Part shown: piece after piece, positions 20,651-29,281 of the stretch
How the letters are laid out: every line of letters begins with the position of its first letter
Position numbering within the stretch: position 1 is the stretch's first letter
NCBI RefSeq assembly: GCF_000150955.2
Contig: NW_002238036.1
Coordinates: forward strand, 76,815-140,814
DNA from: Phaeodactylum tricornutum CCAP 1055/1
Taxonomy: Eukaryota; Bacillariophyta; Bacillariophyceae; Surirellales; Neidiaceae
Reading direction: 5' to 3'
Length of the DNA stretch: 64,000 bases
Position numbers and translations under genes: made by a program
Notes under the pieces: model-generated
Seen by the model: only the letters and a program-made list of their open reading frames with translations
Databases searched by the model: none
Told to the model about the DNA's origin: nothing

Positions 20651-22144
20651 TCACTGTACCGCCCCAATGGAAGCGTGGCCCACGGCTTTGCGTCGGTGTT
20701 GTACTACTCGCGCATCAAGGCGGTCCAGCAGTGCTGCCAGGGCTTGCTGGCGTAGATTGCCGCGATGTAACAGCGTGCCGGTACCTTCGGCGGCCCGGAT
20801 TCCGGAATATAAGCGCGTGGTCCAGCCAGCCACGGGTACCCCCTCGGCGGCGTCGGGAGCCGGATTTGGATCCAACAAAGCCTTTTCCGACGGTAACCAC
20901 CTCCACGTATCCCACCGTCCGCGGACCCCAATACGAGATAGGAGCTCAACCTTGTTGTACCGGCCATAGCGTAACTGTTCGTTGAATCTTGCTTGTGCAC
21001 TCCGGTGGAATATTATTTGCGGCTCTTCCGTGGCGTTGGGGCGATGCGAGTTTGTGAGTAGAACATGGTTGGGTTCCTTCAACCGATACATAGGTGTAAC
21101 GAAGTACTTGGAGTTGGGATGGATGCGAATGGTTCGCTGGATGGCGGACCAAGCTTTGCGAGTCACGAAGCAGTTGCCGTCCCAAGGGAGAATGTACTCG
21201 GCACGGGTATGCTGGCGACCGTACTCAATCATAGCGTTGCGTACGCCGTTCACGTTGATGACGTAGAGGATCTTGTCGTGCATGGACTGATCGTCCGCAA
21301 CTTTTTTCTTTGAGTATGAGAGACTTCTGGCATTGGTCTTGTTGTGGCCCATACGCCTTCTCGAGAGCGCGTAGATCTGTCGGTAGACGTGGTCATCAAA
21401 AGGAACGACAGTATAGGTTTCGTTGGCGTGAACGAGGCGCTGGATAAGTTGCTGTTCCACTTTGGGATCAACAATGCGATTCAGAAACCAGTGACGTGTT
21501 GTGTGGGGAAATCTCTTTTCGTGCGCCAAAATAAAGTCCAGATTGTCCAGAGTCTGATTGGCGCTGTGTCTCGGCGGCAGCGCGTTACCAATGGCGCGCA
21601 ACAAAACGAGGGGAACGGGTGATGGCTTTGGTGCAGTTGGTGGGAACGGCTTGGCAACCTTTTTAGGCTGACGTTGGGTGCGGGATGATTCTCGTTGTCG
21701 CTGCGTCTTGTTATGGTGGTGGTTTTTGTTGGGATTGCTGCTGTATTCGCGCTTTTTCGTGCTGCTGTTGGCTTGTACTCGTCGTGCTTCTGTGTAATCT
21801 GCATCTTGTGGTTCATTTTGAGTGAGAGAGAGGCATCGACTCTGGCCGAGACCATGACACGTACGGCCGACGCGGTACCGTCGGCGGACACGGCTACGGA
21901 ATTTCTTGTTTGTGAGCAGGGAAGGGCCGCGGTGCGCCATTGGGTAGGAGGCTTGGGCGCTCGCAACTGTTCCGACACAGGCGTGGCAGGAAAGAAGCCA
22001 ACCAAGGATGACAACTGAAGCACCGTGACCGTCAGGAGAAGCGGTAGTGCGGCCACACACCACGGCAGCGAAACATTTCCCCGAGGCGAAGGTGGCAACC
22101 GCATAAAGAGAGACTTCGGGTGTGCAACTCGATGGGCTTTCCAC
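20651..22144 (-). CDS. Conserved protein of unknown function (N-terminus uncertain)
   Basis: I cannot assign a family. The C-terminal 330 residues look conserved: IGNALPPRHSANQTLDNLDFILAHE (about residues 187–211), then RHWFLNRIVDP, INVNGVRNAMIEYG, YILPWDGNCFVT, KYFVTPMYRL, EEPQIIFHR and the segment around RGRWDTWRW. 'LPWDGNCF' and the overall length suggest a nucleotide-sugar or nucleotide-binding fold, but this is a guess. The N-terminal 150 residues in this frame are low complexity. An overlapping frame on the same strand (22101 down to 21481) encodes a short basic stretch and a good hydrophobic anchor (CVAALPLLLTVTVLQ), so the true protein may start there and join the conserved frame through a small intron. 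Both starts are within 45 bp of each other. Confidence 0.6.
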   Translation of the reverse strand: MESPSSCTPEVSLYAVATFASGKCFAAVVCGRTTASPDGHGASVVILGWLLSCHACVGTVASAQASYPMAHRGPSLLTNKKFRSRVRRRYRVGRTCHGLGQSRCLSLTQNEPQDADYTEARRVQANSSTKKREYSSNPNKNHHHNKTQRQRESSRTQRQPKKVAKPFPPTAPKPSPVPLVLLRAIGNALPPRHSANQTLDNLDFILAHEKRFPHTTRHWFLNRIVDPKVEQQLIQRLVHANETYTVVPFDDHVYRQIYALSRRRMGHNKTNARSLSYSKKKVADDQSMHDKILYVINVNGVRNAMIEYGRQHTRAEYILPWDGNCFVTRKAWSAIQRTIRIHPNSKYFVTPMYRLKEPNHVLLTNSHRPNATEEPQIIFHRSAQARFNEQLRYGRYNKVELLSRIGVRGRWDTWRWLPSEKALLDPNPAPDAAEGVPVAGWTTRLYSGIRAAEGTGTLLHRGNLRQQALAALLDRLDARVVQHRRKAVGHASIGAVQ

Positions 22145-22378
22145 AATCGACTTTTCCAGGATGGGAAAACGCCTCGATTCCGGTCTTCCAGCGAACCAGG
22201 AATGACTCTCTCACACTTCGAAACGCTGATCGATGCGCCAACTCTTTTTAATGACGGTTCTCCGAACGAGCAGTCGTAGGTCCTGCGAGTCTTTGTCGGA
22301 CCACTTTCAGCAGGACTGCCTGAGTGGGGTATGATGGTGTCGTTGGTGAAACCGAAAGCAATTATTGTGTTTGTGCCG

Positions 22379-23261
22379 TTTCTTTTTCGGTTGGACTGTT
22401 TGAAATTTGGTCGCGTCGGCCTCTCCGAAGTTCGTGTATCAAAACTATAGATAAGACTGGACTGTGTGCCGAAAAGCGCTCTTTAGGCCCATCGATTATC
22501 GGGACAGTGAGTACCGTATCAGTCGACTTTAGGTAGGAAACGCTAATACTTGCGTTCTATATATCTGTGTTGGAGTATGTATGGTACAACAAAACACCGG
22601 TACAGCGCAAGACACAATAAATCTACTAATATTTAGAGTAACGAGGATTTAACTGTAAGACCTATGTGGGATGCACGATTTCTATCAGTCAGTCATGTTT
22701 TCACGTATGCTACGTGATTTTTCGGTCGACAAGTCTTCTGGCATGGATTCGCTCACTGTCAGTGCACGGAGCTTGGTGGGTAGCTGCCTTTTTCAGTTAG
22801 CAGGTCCGCCTACGGACACGGAGTGCTGTGTTCTTGTAGAACTGTCGATCCCATCAATCTGCCTCGCCCGGTTGATCCTGCGCAGTAACTGTAAATAGCC
22901 GGTTTTTTCGTTTGCTCCGTTTCCGGGACGCCCATAATCCTCGGATTATGAAGAGTCGCGACGATCGTCGGGAAGACGTCGTAAGCGATTCTTCCGTGGG
23001 AGACGTGATGGATCCACACCGATCGTCATCACCACCCTCCGCCACTGTCGCCAACAGCACAATGAGGAGGAGATCGACCAAGTCGCACGAAGACAAGAAT
23101 GTGCGTTTCACTGGCAGTACCGAACAACAACAGGCGCGTCCGGGACTCGTGTGACAACCCCACGGCTTTCGGCACATTGATATTTCTACCGGAATGATGA
23201 CGCCACGGACACACTAGATTAGACTCGTCACTGGAGCCGAACTCCCGCGCTCGTCCTGGCA
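22379..23261 (+). pseudogene. Truncated duplicate of the Kir channel promoter and N-terminal coding region
   Basis: This stretch matches 28680–29532 almost end to end: the upstream part diverges (many small indels), while the part equivalent to the Kir 5' UTR and first 80 codons is about 96% identical by eye (roughly ten differences in 255 bp). The ATG at 23008 is kept, but the frame closes after 48 codons (CGA to TGA at the Arg of the parent's VRQPHG) and similarity stops at GTCCTGGCA, long before the pore. It lacks both membrane helices and the filter, so it cannot make a channel. It could still yield a short basic peptide (MDPHRSSSPPSATVANS...). Confidence 0.82.
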
Positions 23262-23316
23262 GCTGTAGTTTCAACTGTTAGGTACAGATTGTCCCAGAAT
23301 GTCTGTTTTTCCTGTG

Positions 23317-23577
23317 AACACCAGGACATGCGGCTACGAAAAACAACGACCTGCAGCAAGTTGATAGGAGCCTAGTAGGATTTACCGAACTGCAAATTCT
23401 AGAAAGGGGAAATTCACATGAATATCTGGGCAAAATCGAGAATAGCTTAAACAATTGCTATCTGGATGAGATCTCAACATTACCTTTAAGGACGGGTCCT
23501 CAATATAGGACAGAAGCAGACTGGACACTAGAAGTGCTTTGGTATGAAACAAAGCTCTGTCGAAAAAGGAAGTGAGC
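23317..23577 (+). other. Open stretch of about 86 codons without ATG, just after the Kir fragment
   Basis: The frame runs without stops from the end of the Kir fragment to a TGA. Its composition looks protein-like, for example VDRSLVGFTELQILERG and DWTLEVLWYETKL, but no family is recognised. It may be an exon of an unannotated gene, a fragment brought in with the duplication, or chance. Confidence 0.25.
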
Positions 23578-23745
23578 GGAATTTTCTTCACATCAGGTCA
23601 GGTCTGCTGCATATTGCTTAATGATAAATCCTTTCTTTTCAACTACACCTTTTGCTATTCCCAATAGTGTTGTCTTGTCGTACATTAACCGGCAACAAGT
23701 TCGTTATAACGTCATGGCCCAACTTTGCCTACTTCTTTAACTTCG

Positions 23746-25605
23746 TCAGGAATTAGTTCTGCCTTGCCCACGAAATTCTGCACGGTTTGGGAACGTGAGC
23801 TCCTGAGAATCGAAGGAGTCGTTACGAGTGTGATGGATTGCACGTTGTTCTTCTTGATAATTGTCTTCATCCTCACCAAAGGGATTGAGGTGTTTCATGT
23901 CTTCTTTTTTGAAAATACGCTCCAAAACGTATGATCTTAGTGGTACCAATAATGTCAAGAGAGCCGGGTATATGTAGCCAATTTCGACGAATTCCGCGAC
24001 CCCAAAGATTGCCAATGCAAGGGACAGCTGAATAAATGTCCACAACTGAACTGTGTGCCATGGAACGTCCCGCACAATAGGAACCAGCGGGCGCTTCTTT
24101 CGAACAACAAAGCACAACCTCACACGCTCCCAGATCTCGTTAACATGTAGAGCCCCCAACCCAAGATATAAAAAGATACCAAACAGGCAGCCGCGGGGAA
24201 TCCAGCTTATAATTTGGAAGGAAGCTAGCGCAATAAATAGAAGCGACGCTTGTGCCAAAGCCGACCAGCGCTGCTCCTCAACATGAGTTACCACTTCACG
24301 CTTCACCCCGTGTTCATCCGTGACGTATGATTTGGTACACAGAGCTCGAACGTGCAGCGGTGCCTGTGGTAGCAACCCATTACCCGGTGGGAGGCCAAGA
24401 ATTGCACATGGAATAAAAGTAAGTCCCACAACAAAGAAATCCCAATGATATGCTGCAGGTTTCTTGAGCTTGAACTTCGGCAATTGCGTCAGAATCGATG
24501 AAACATTGTGATCAATGATGAATAGGAGGAAGAACATGAGTCCAGGGATCATTGCGGCAAAAATACCAGCTGTATTGATTCCTTCAAAAGGTGAAACAAC
24601 CCAGGGCCGATTGGCGGATGGTTGCCAATCCCAGGGCGCTAAGCGGACAGTAACACGGTCAAGACCTCCAGTTCCATCTTTCGCAAGATCTATACCAGGC
24701 AAATAGCTAAGAGCAGTTCCGAAAACAACGGCAAGGAGCGTGTTATAGTTGCTCAAGAGTGTTCGGACTTGGCGTGTAAATACAACCCATGTTTCGGCAA
24801 AATGAAGGGTCCACGCAACGTAAAACGTTATCAAACCAATCAAGAGAGATGCATATTGAGCGCTGCGATCCGAACGAGTGTCTCCTTGTCCAAGATAAAG
24901 AGGCTCAATCAAATCGCGGATAGAAGTATAAATGAATGACACGGCAACAAAAAGTTCAAAAATTTGAGTCGTGAACGGTGTCACCTTCCAAACTAAACTG
25001 ACAAGACCAACCACTGCTGTAAGGATATGCATGAGGCCAGCCCAAAAGCAAATCCAGAAAAGAAAAGGAAAATATTCAACATTGAAGGTCTCAGTGAGGC
25101 TATACGAAGTCCCCAGTAAAAGGGCGACAGGACCTGTAATTCCCACAATGACAAGCGGTTGACCGGCAAGAACTGCATAAATAATTCCCATGATCGCCGT
25201 ACTCAATAAAGCTTCCGCGGTCGCGAGCTTTCCTTCAGTTTGTCGATCCATGAGCTCTGCAAAAATAAGTGCAGGAATAAGCTGAACAATAAAAGCAAAG
25301 AACGTCGCGTTGACGACCGTATAGATACTTCTAGGACGGCTCCAGTCATCCTTGTAGAGCGGAGCTCGCGCCCTTAAATCGCGTCTGATTCCTTTCATGA
25401 AGTTGAACAAAGGCTGCTCCTCAGACGTGGTTTCAAAGCTATCGGAGTCATTCTGAGTTCCGACTCTGCTCTGTGGTGCAGATGGGCCAGAAAAGCTACA
25501 AAGATTGTCGTTGTCGCTACACTGTCGAGTCCAATTTAAGATGATGTCTTTGTCGTCGACACAATAGCCACCATTGTAAGCATCGATATTCTCCATTGAG
25601 GTCAA
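23746..25605 (-). CDS. SLC4-family anion (bicarbonate/borate) transporter
   Basis: The 619-residue protein has the SLC4/BOR1 fold: an N-terminal cytosolic stretch, then FNFMKGIRRDLRARAPLYKDDW and about 12–14 membrane segments. Family landmarks are AEALLSTAIMGIIYAVLAGQPLVIVGITGPV (TM1–3 substrate site region), IDHNVSS and GLPPGNGLLPQAPLHVRAL, which corresponds to plant and fungal BOR1 'GLPPSNGxIPQxPxHTxSL'. It ends in an acidic and Gln/Asn-rich tail. In Phaeodactylum SLC4 proteins take up bicarbonate as part of the CO2-concentrating mechanism; plant and yeast BOR1 export borate. The BOR1-like motif leaves the substrate open. Two starts are possible (M1 or M4). It sits between the truncated Kir copy and the repeat block. 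Confidence 0.9.
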   Translation of the reverse strand: MTSMENIDAYNGGYCVDDKDIILNWTRQCSDNDNLCSFSGPSAPQSRVGTQNDSDSFETTSEEQPLFNFMKGIRRDLRARAPLYKDDWSRPRSIYTVVNATFFAFIVQLIPALIFAELMDRQTEGKLATAEALLSTAIMGIIYAVLAGQPLVIVGITGPVALLLGTSYSLTETFNVEYFPFLFWICFWAGLMHILTAVVGLVSLVWKVTPFTTQIFELFVAVSFIYTSIRDLIEPLYLGQGDTRSDRSAQYASLLIGLITFYVAWTLHFAETWVVFTRQVRTLLSNYNTLLAVVFGTALSYLPGIDLAKDGTGGLDRVTVRLAPWDWQPSANRPWVVSPFEGINTAGIFAAMIPGLMFFLLFIIDHNVSSILTQLPKFKLKKPAAYHWDFFVVGLTFIPCAILGLPPGNGLLPQAPLHVRALCTKSYVTDEHGVKREVVTHVEEQRWSALAQASLLFIALASFQIISWIPRGCLFGIFLYLGLGALHVNEIWERVRLCFVVRKKRPLVPIVRDVPWHTVQLWTFIQLSLALAIFGVAEFVEIGYIYPALLTLLVPLRSYVLERIFKKEDMKHLNPFGEDEDNYQEEQRAIHHTRNDSFDSQELTFPNRAEFRGQGRTNS

Positions 25606-26310
25606 GATAGGCTATGGCAAAAAATGAGGGCAGTGTTCGGTTCTTTTGCCACATTTTTTGCTTCCATCGAAGTCTGGTCTTTTGTAATAGCAAGGACGAC
25701 TGAATGTGAATATGAACTAATACAGTCGAAATCGCCTTGATATAAAGATGAGGTAGAGTTTATTCATGTATTTTTGAGCGGTAAGATCATGGCTATCTAA
25801 AATCTAGTAGAGCACTGTTTGGAGGATACTACCAATTTTTAGTTATGGACTAACATTAACTGTGAAATCAGCTTACTAATGATGCCAAAGCCATTCTTCA
25901 AGGCCTTTTGGCACCCAACAAGGCCGTACTTGATCCGACAATGTTTTGCAATGGGCATCGGGAGCAAATACCCACGCCAACGGATCAAACAACAATGGCA
26001 AGTTAAACCATGGTGAATTGGATAACCAGCAAGCAAAATAATTCCATGACTATCATCAATTTACGGAACTCATTGCACACTTGACCAGCCACGTGAGCCA
26101 CATGGGAGACGGTGATGTCCGAAGAGTTTTTGCTGCATCCCACCATACACCATCACATCATACCCAGTCATTAGTAAAGGATTTACAATTAGATTTTGAA
26201 ACAACCGTGACTAGGGAGACGAAAAATAGCCAGTAGTCCCTGTCTTTTCTTTACTGTTAGCAGGCACTCTACAAATCTCCAAAAGGTGTCTATTTCAGTT
26301 TTACTTGAAC
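25606..26310. other. Promoter of the SLC4 gene, then unassigned repeat-like sequence
   Basis: The first 200–250 bp are AT-rich and include the SLC4 promoter. The remainder carries protein-like but heavily interrupted sequence that I could not assign. No complete gene. Confidence 0.35.
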
Positions 26311-26617
26311 AATATACGCAAAGGCACAGGCTGTGTGAGCGTTGGAGTCTCGCTGCGACGTCGAGAAAAAATGTTGGGTCGTTCAAGCACTGCGACTTCA
26401 GCCTAGGCGAAGGGACGCAGAGGAGGATCTGCAGGACGGGGTCATGGCAAAACAGGAGGGCAGGGATAACATATGCAAAGGCACAGGTTGCGTGAGCATT
26501 TGAGTATTGTCGCGACAACGAAAATAATGTCAGGTCATTCGAGCGCTACAAGTTCAGCCTCGGTGACGGGATGCAGAGGAGGATCTGCAGGACAAGGTTG
26601 CGGCAAAACAGGATGTC
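26311..26617 (+). repeat. Diverged tandem duplication, two units of about 157 bp
   Basis: Unit 1 (26311–26467) and unit 2 (26468–26617) share AAAGGCACAGG, TTCAGCC, GGATCTGCAGGA and GGCAAAACAGGA in the same order at a constant offset near 157 bp, with scattered differences. No function is evident. Confidence 0.75.
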
Positions 26618-26775
26618 GAGGTCCCAAGCACAAGGCCAATGCTTCCGTATCAATGGTGACAGGAGCTTTCACTCCTAGCTACCGCACCAAGACAGCAGCA
26701 ACGCAAACAATATGCTTCCTATAAAGGATCAACTGCACTTTGGGGAATGGACGTGTACATTTCAAAATGTTACTA

Positions 26776-26839
26776 GTTTAGTGAAGGATTTGGAAACCTT
26801 CCCTAATTTAGTGAAGGATTCAGAATCCTTCACTAAATT
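26776..26839. repeat. Palindrome with a 17-bp perfect stem plus a third copy of the arm
   Basis: The arm AATTTAGTGAAGGATTC (26805–26821) and its reverse complement (26823–26839) flank a single base. A third copy, GTTTAGTGAAGGATT, lies at about 26777–26790. It may be a foldback-element remnant. Confidence 0.7.
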
Positions 26840-27172
26840 TAACAAGGATTAAAAACCCTATTCATAAGTTCAGCCAGTCCAAGCTTTCAAACGGCAGTTA
26901 GAAAAATCTGTCTGGCGCGCAGGAAAGAACATTCAGTAAGTACGAAATGTCTTCTCTGTTATTTCAATTAAATTAGTGAGGCACGCCCATGTCAACTGGA
27001 ATGACAGTTTTGAGTACCGGTTTGCGCGATGGCGCGCAATACTTGGGTTGTGACACCCATCTTGTGTGTTTGGCCACAAATCCCGACACGGATGTTTTTG
27101 GATAGGTGCAATACCAGTTGAGTATCCAGAAACATGTTGTGACTGTTTCGGGACTTGATTGTTGCCATGCTA

Positions 27173-27746
27173 ATAACGGATTCTTCTATACTCACGCAAT
27201 GTATTGTTGATACAATGAGAAAGTAAGATGAATAAAAGGGGAAAGCCTTGTAAGGCCCCGATTGTATTGTAATTAATTGGTAACTCAATTGGTTTGACCT
27301 CGACTGAATTTAGAATTGTGAGTAGAGACAAATACGGATGTAATCTTTGCAAACAAATCCCTTGGAGCTCCCTTAGGAGTCTCAGTAGAATCAGTACTAC
27401 TCTCAACGGATATTCACATCACTGGGATAGTAATGTTCTGGTCAATTGTATTCAAGGAGACCGTAGCCTCTGTACTGTCTTCTATGCGTTGATCCCGCAG
27501 CATCCAGATGACTGCATATGAATGCATATGAATTCAAATGAATGCAGATGAATGCAGATGAATGCAGATGAGCATGAGACCCATCCGCAGCGTCGTACAG
27601 ACGACGACTGGGACAGTAATAAGGCTGGCAAACATGGCCAATATTCATAGCTAGGCACTATGCTAGTTGAATGTTCCAACAACAATAGCTATGACAATTG
27701 CTCACCTTAGTGGCAAATTGCAGTATTGCGTGGCTATACTTTATCA
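27173..27746. mobile_element. Insertion of about 574 bp inside repeat copy B, flanked by CTA
   Basis: Copy A has CTA once at this site; copy B has CTA on both sides of the insert (27170–27172 and 27747–27749). A 3-bp duplication fits PIF/Harbinger-like or other small DNA elements, but the ends are only weakly similar (ATAACGG against TGATAAAG inverted). No coding potential was seen. Confidence 0.5.
27511..27570 (+). repeat. 10-bp minisatellite, six units
   Basis: The unit is AATGCAGATG; three perfect copies at the right end follow three variants (ACTGCATATG, AATGCATATG, AATTCAAATG). It lies inside the 574-bp insertion. Confidence 0.85.
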
Positions 27747-27998
27747 CTAAGGAGCATGGTAAATATGATGAATGTGCCCACGGTGCCATGTACAACACTG
27801 TGGAGAATAGTGAAATGGACCACAATGGCACTTGGCAGATTGTGGGGCCAAATGCAAAGTGAACAGATTACCTCTTTAGTTTATAAATCTTAACAATGAT
27901 TGTGTGAAAACCATATTTGTTTGTTTGTATTTCTTGTTAGAAGCCAGACAAGTCTTGATCACCTTTTGCTGTCTTCAGAAGCCAGGAGATATTTGACA

Positions 27999-28679
27999 GA
28001 GATAGTTCCTTGTATGTTCATTGGTGGCACTATGTGACAGAGGTGGATAAAATGTTTTGCAGTTTCTCTAGAAGCAGGCTTTTCATTGCTATGTGTTAGA
28101 ACAACATTTCACACATCCTGAATTGTGGTCACTTCCTTAAATAAACAATATACTAAAAGGTGAATCCTTGTTGTTTGTTGGAAGCCCCTGCCATGTGTAC
28201 CAGCTAGATATGTAAAATCGGACAGGAGTTGTTTCCCAAGTAAAACAGGATGATACTAATGATCAGTTCACACATTAGACCATCACATTGTTAGTGCATG
28301 CCAAACACTTTGGATTGGATTGACAATCCAATTATGAATGGTGGTAAGGTACAATCAAGTACATGGAACAGTTTGGTTCTGAAGGGGTGGATGATTGATA
28401 TTGGCAAAACAATTGGTCAAGTAGATCCCAGCACACAAGTGGCAAATCTCTTGACAGGAAAACCACACAACAAACACAACACAAGTAGTACAAAGGAATC
28501 TCAACAAACCAATGAGGAAGACCTACAAAAAATTCCTTTGCTATAAAGTTGTATGCAGGGTGACAATAGTTACTCTGTTAGGAGTATAAGAGACAACTGT
28601 GCTTGCAGGGCCATTTTCTAACTAAGTAAGACTCTTTCCAAAGAGATCTATCAATAAATCTATCAACATGATGACGCTG
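27999..28679. other. Unassigned spacer with an 82-codon open frame
   Basis: An open frame at 28298–28546 (+) starts MPNTLDWIDNPIMNGG and has no motif that I recognise. The surroundings are AT-rich. I do not call a gene. Confidence 0.3.
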
Positions 28680-29281
28680 TTTCTTTTTGGTTGGATTGTT
28701 TCAATTTGGTTGCATCGGCCTCTCCAAAGTTTGTGTATCAATGCTAAAATAGGTAAGACTGGACTGTCTGTTTAAAAGCGCCCCTTATGTACCACCACCA
28801 ATAAAAGGAATGTAAGTACCGTATCAGTCGACTTTACCGATGGGAACCATAGATGGGAAATGCGAGTATGCACTCGTAATATATCTGTTTTGCAGTAGGA
28901 TCAAAACAAATATCGGTAGAGCGCAAGACACAATAGATCTATCTATGTTTTACAGTTAGGGGTCACGAGCATACTAGACAGATGTGGGATGCACGATTGA
29001 CAGTTACTGGATTTCGCTGGACCGGTTTGCTAGCGATGCGGTCGGTGCACGGAGCTTGGTGGGTAGTGACCCTTTTGGAGTTCCGCCAAAGGACACGGAG
29101 TGTTGTGTTGTTGTCGACCTCCATCCCACCAATCTGCCTCGCCCGGTTGATCCTGCGACGCAGTACTAACAGTTACTGTAAATAGCCCGTCTAATTCCGG
29201 GACGCCCATAAACCTCGAATCAGAAAGAGTCGCGACGTTCGTCGGGAAGACGCCGTAAGCGATTCTTCCGTGGGAGACGTG
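28680..29281 (+). promoter_or_regulatory. Upstream region of the Kir channel gene, duplicated at 22379
   Basis: This is the 5' flank and UTR of the channel gene and is shared with the truncated copy. Blocks kept in both copies include TACCGTATCAGTCGACTTT, AGCGCAAGACACAATA, GTGGGATGCACGATT and CTCGCCCGGTTGATCCTGCG, which makes them candidates for functional sites, though age of duplication could also explain them. Confidence 0.45.

Larger units (their letters stand above)
26990..27998 (-). repeat. LTR-like dispersed repeat, copy B, inverted and split by an insertion
   Basis: Read on the minus strand it matches 9868–10306 from TGTCAAATATCTCC to GTCATTCCAGTTGACA. The match is interrupted by about 574 bp of unrelated sequence (27173–27746). 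No flanking target duplication was found. The two copies carry many substitutions relative to each other, so neither is recent. Confidence 0.72.

Noticed and set aside
22861-22895. CCCGGTTGATCCTGC(G)CAGTA, also at 29141–29165, resembling the first bases of 18S rRNA
   Set aside because: Only about 15–20 bases match and nothing after them resembles rRNA. The sequence lies in the duplicated Kir upstream region, so it is a chance match copied by the duplication.
25839-26720. Possible retroelement gag remains
   Set aside because: A few Gly/Arg-rich or His-rich stretches suggested it, but no motif chain could be supported, so only the tandem duplication is reported.
28298-28546. 82-codon frame MPNTLDWIDNP...
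   Set aside because: No family resemblance, short, and in a repeat-rich spacer; not enough for a gene call.
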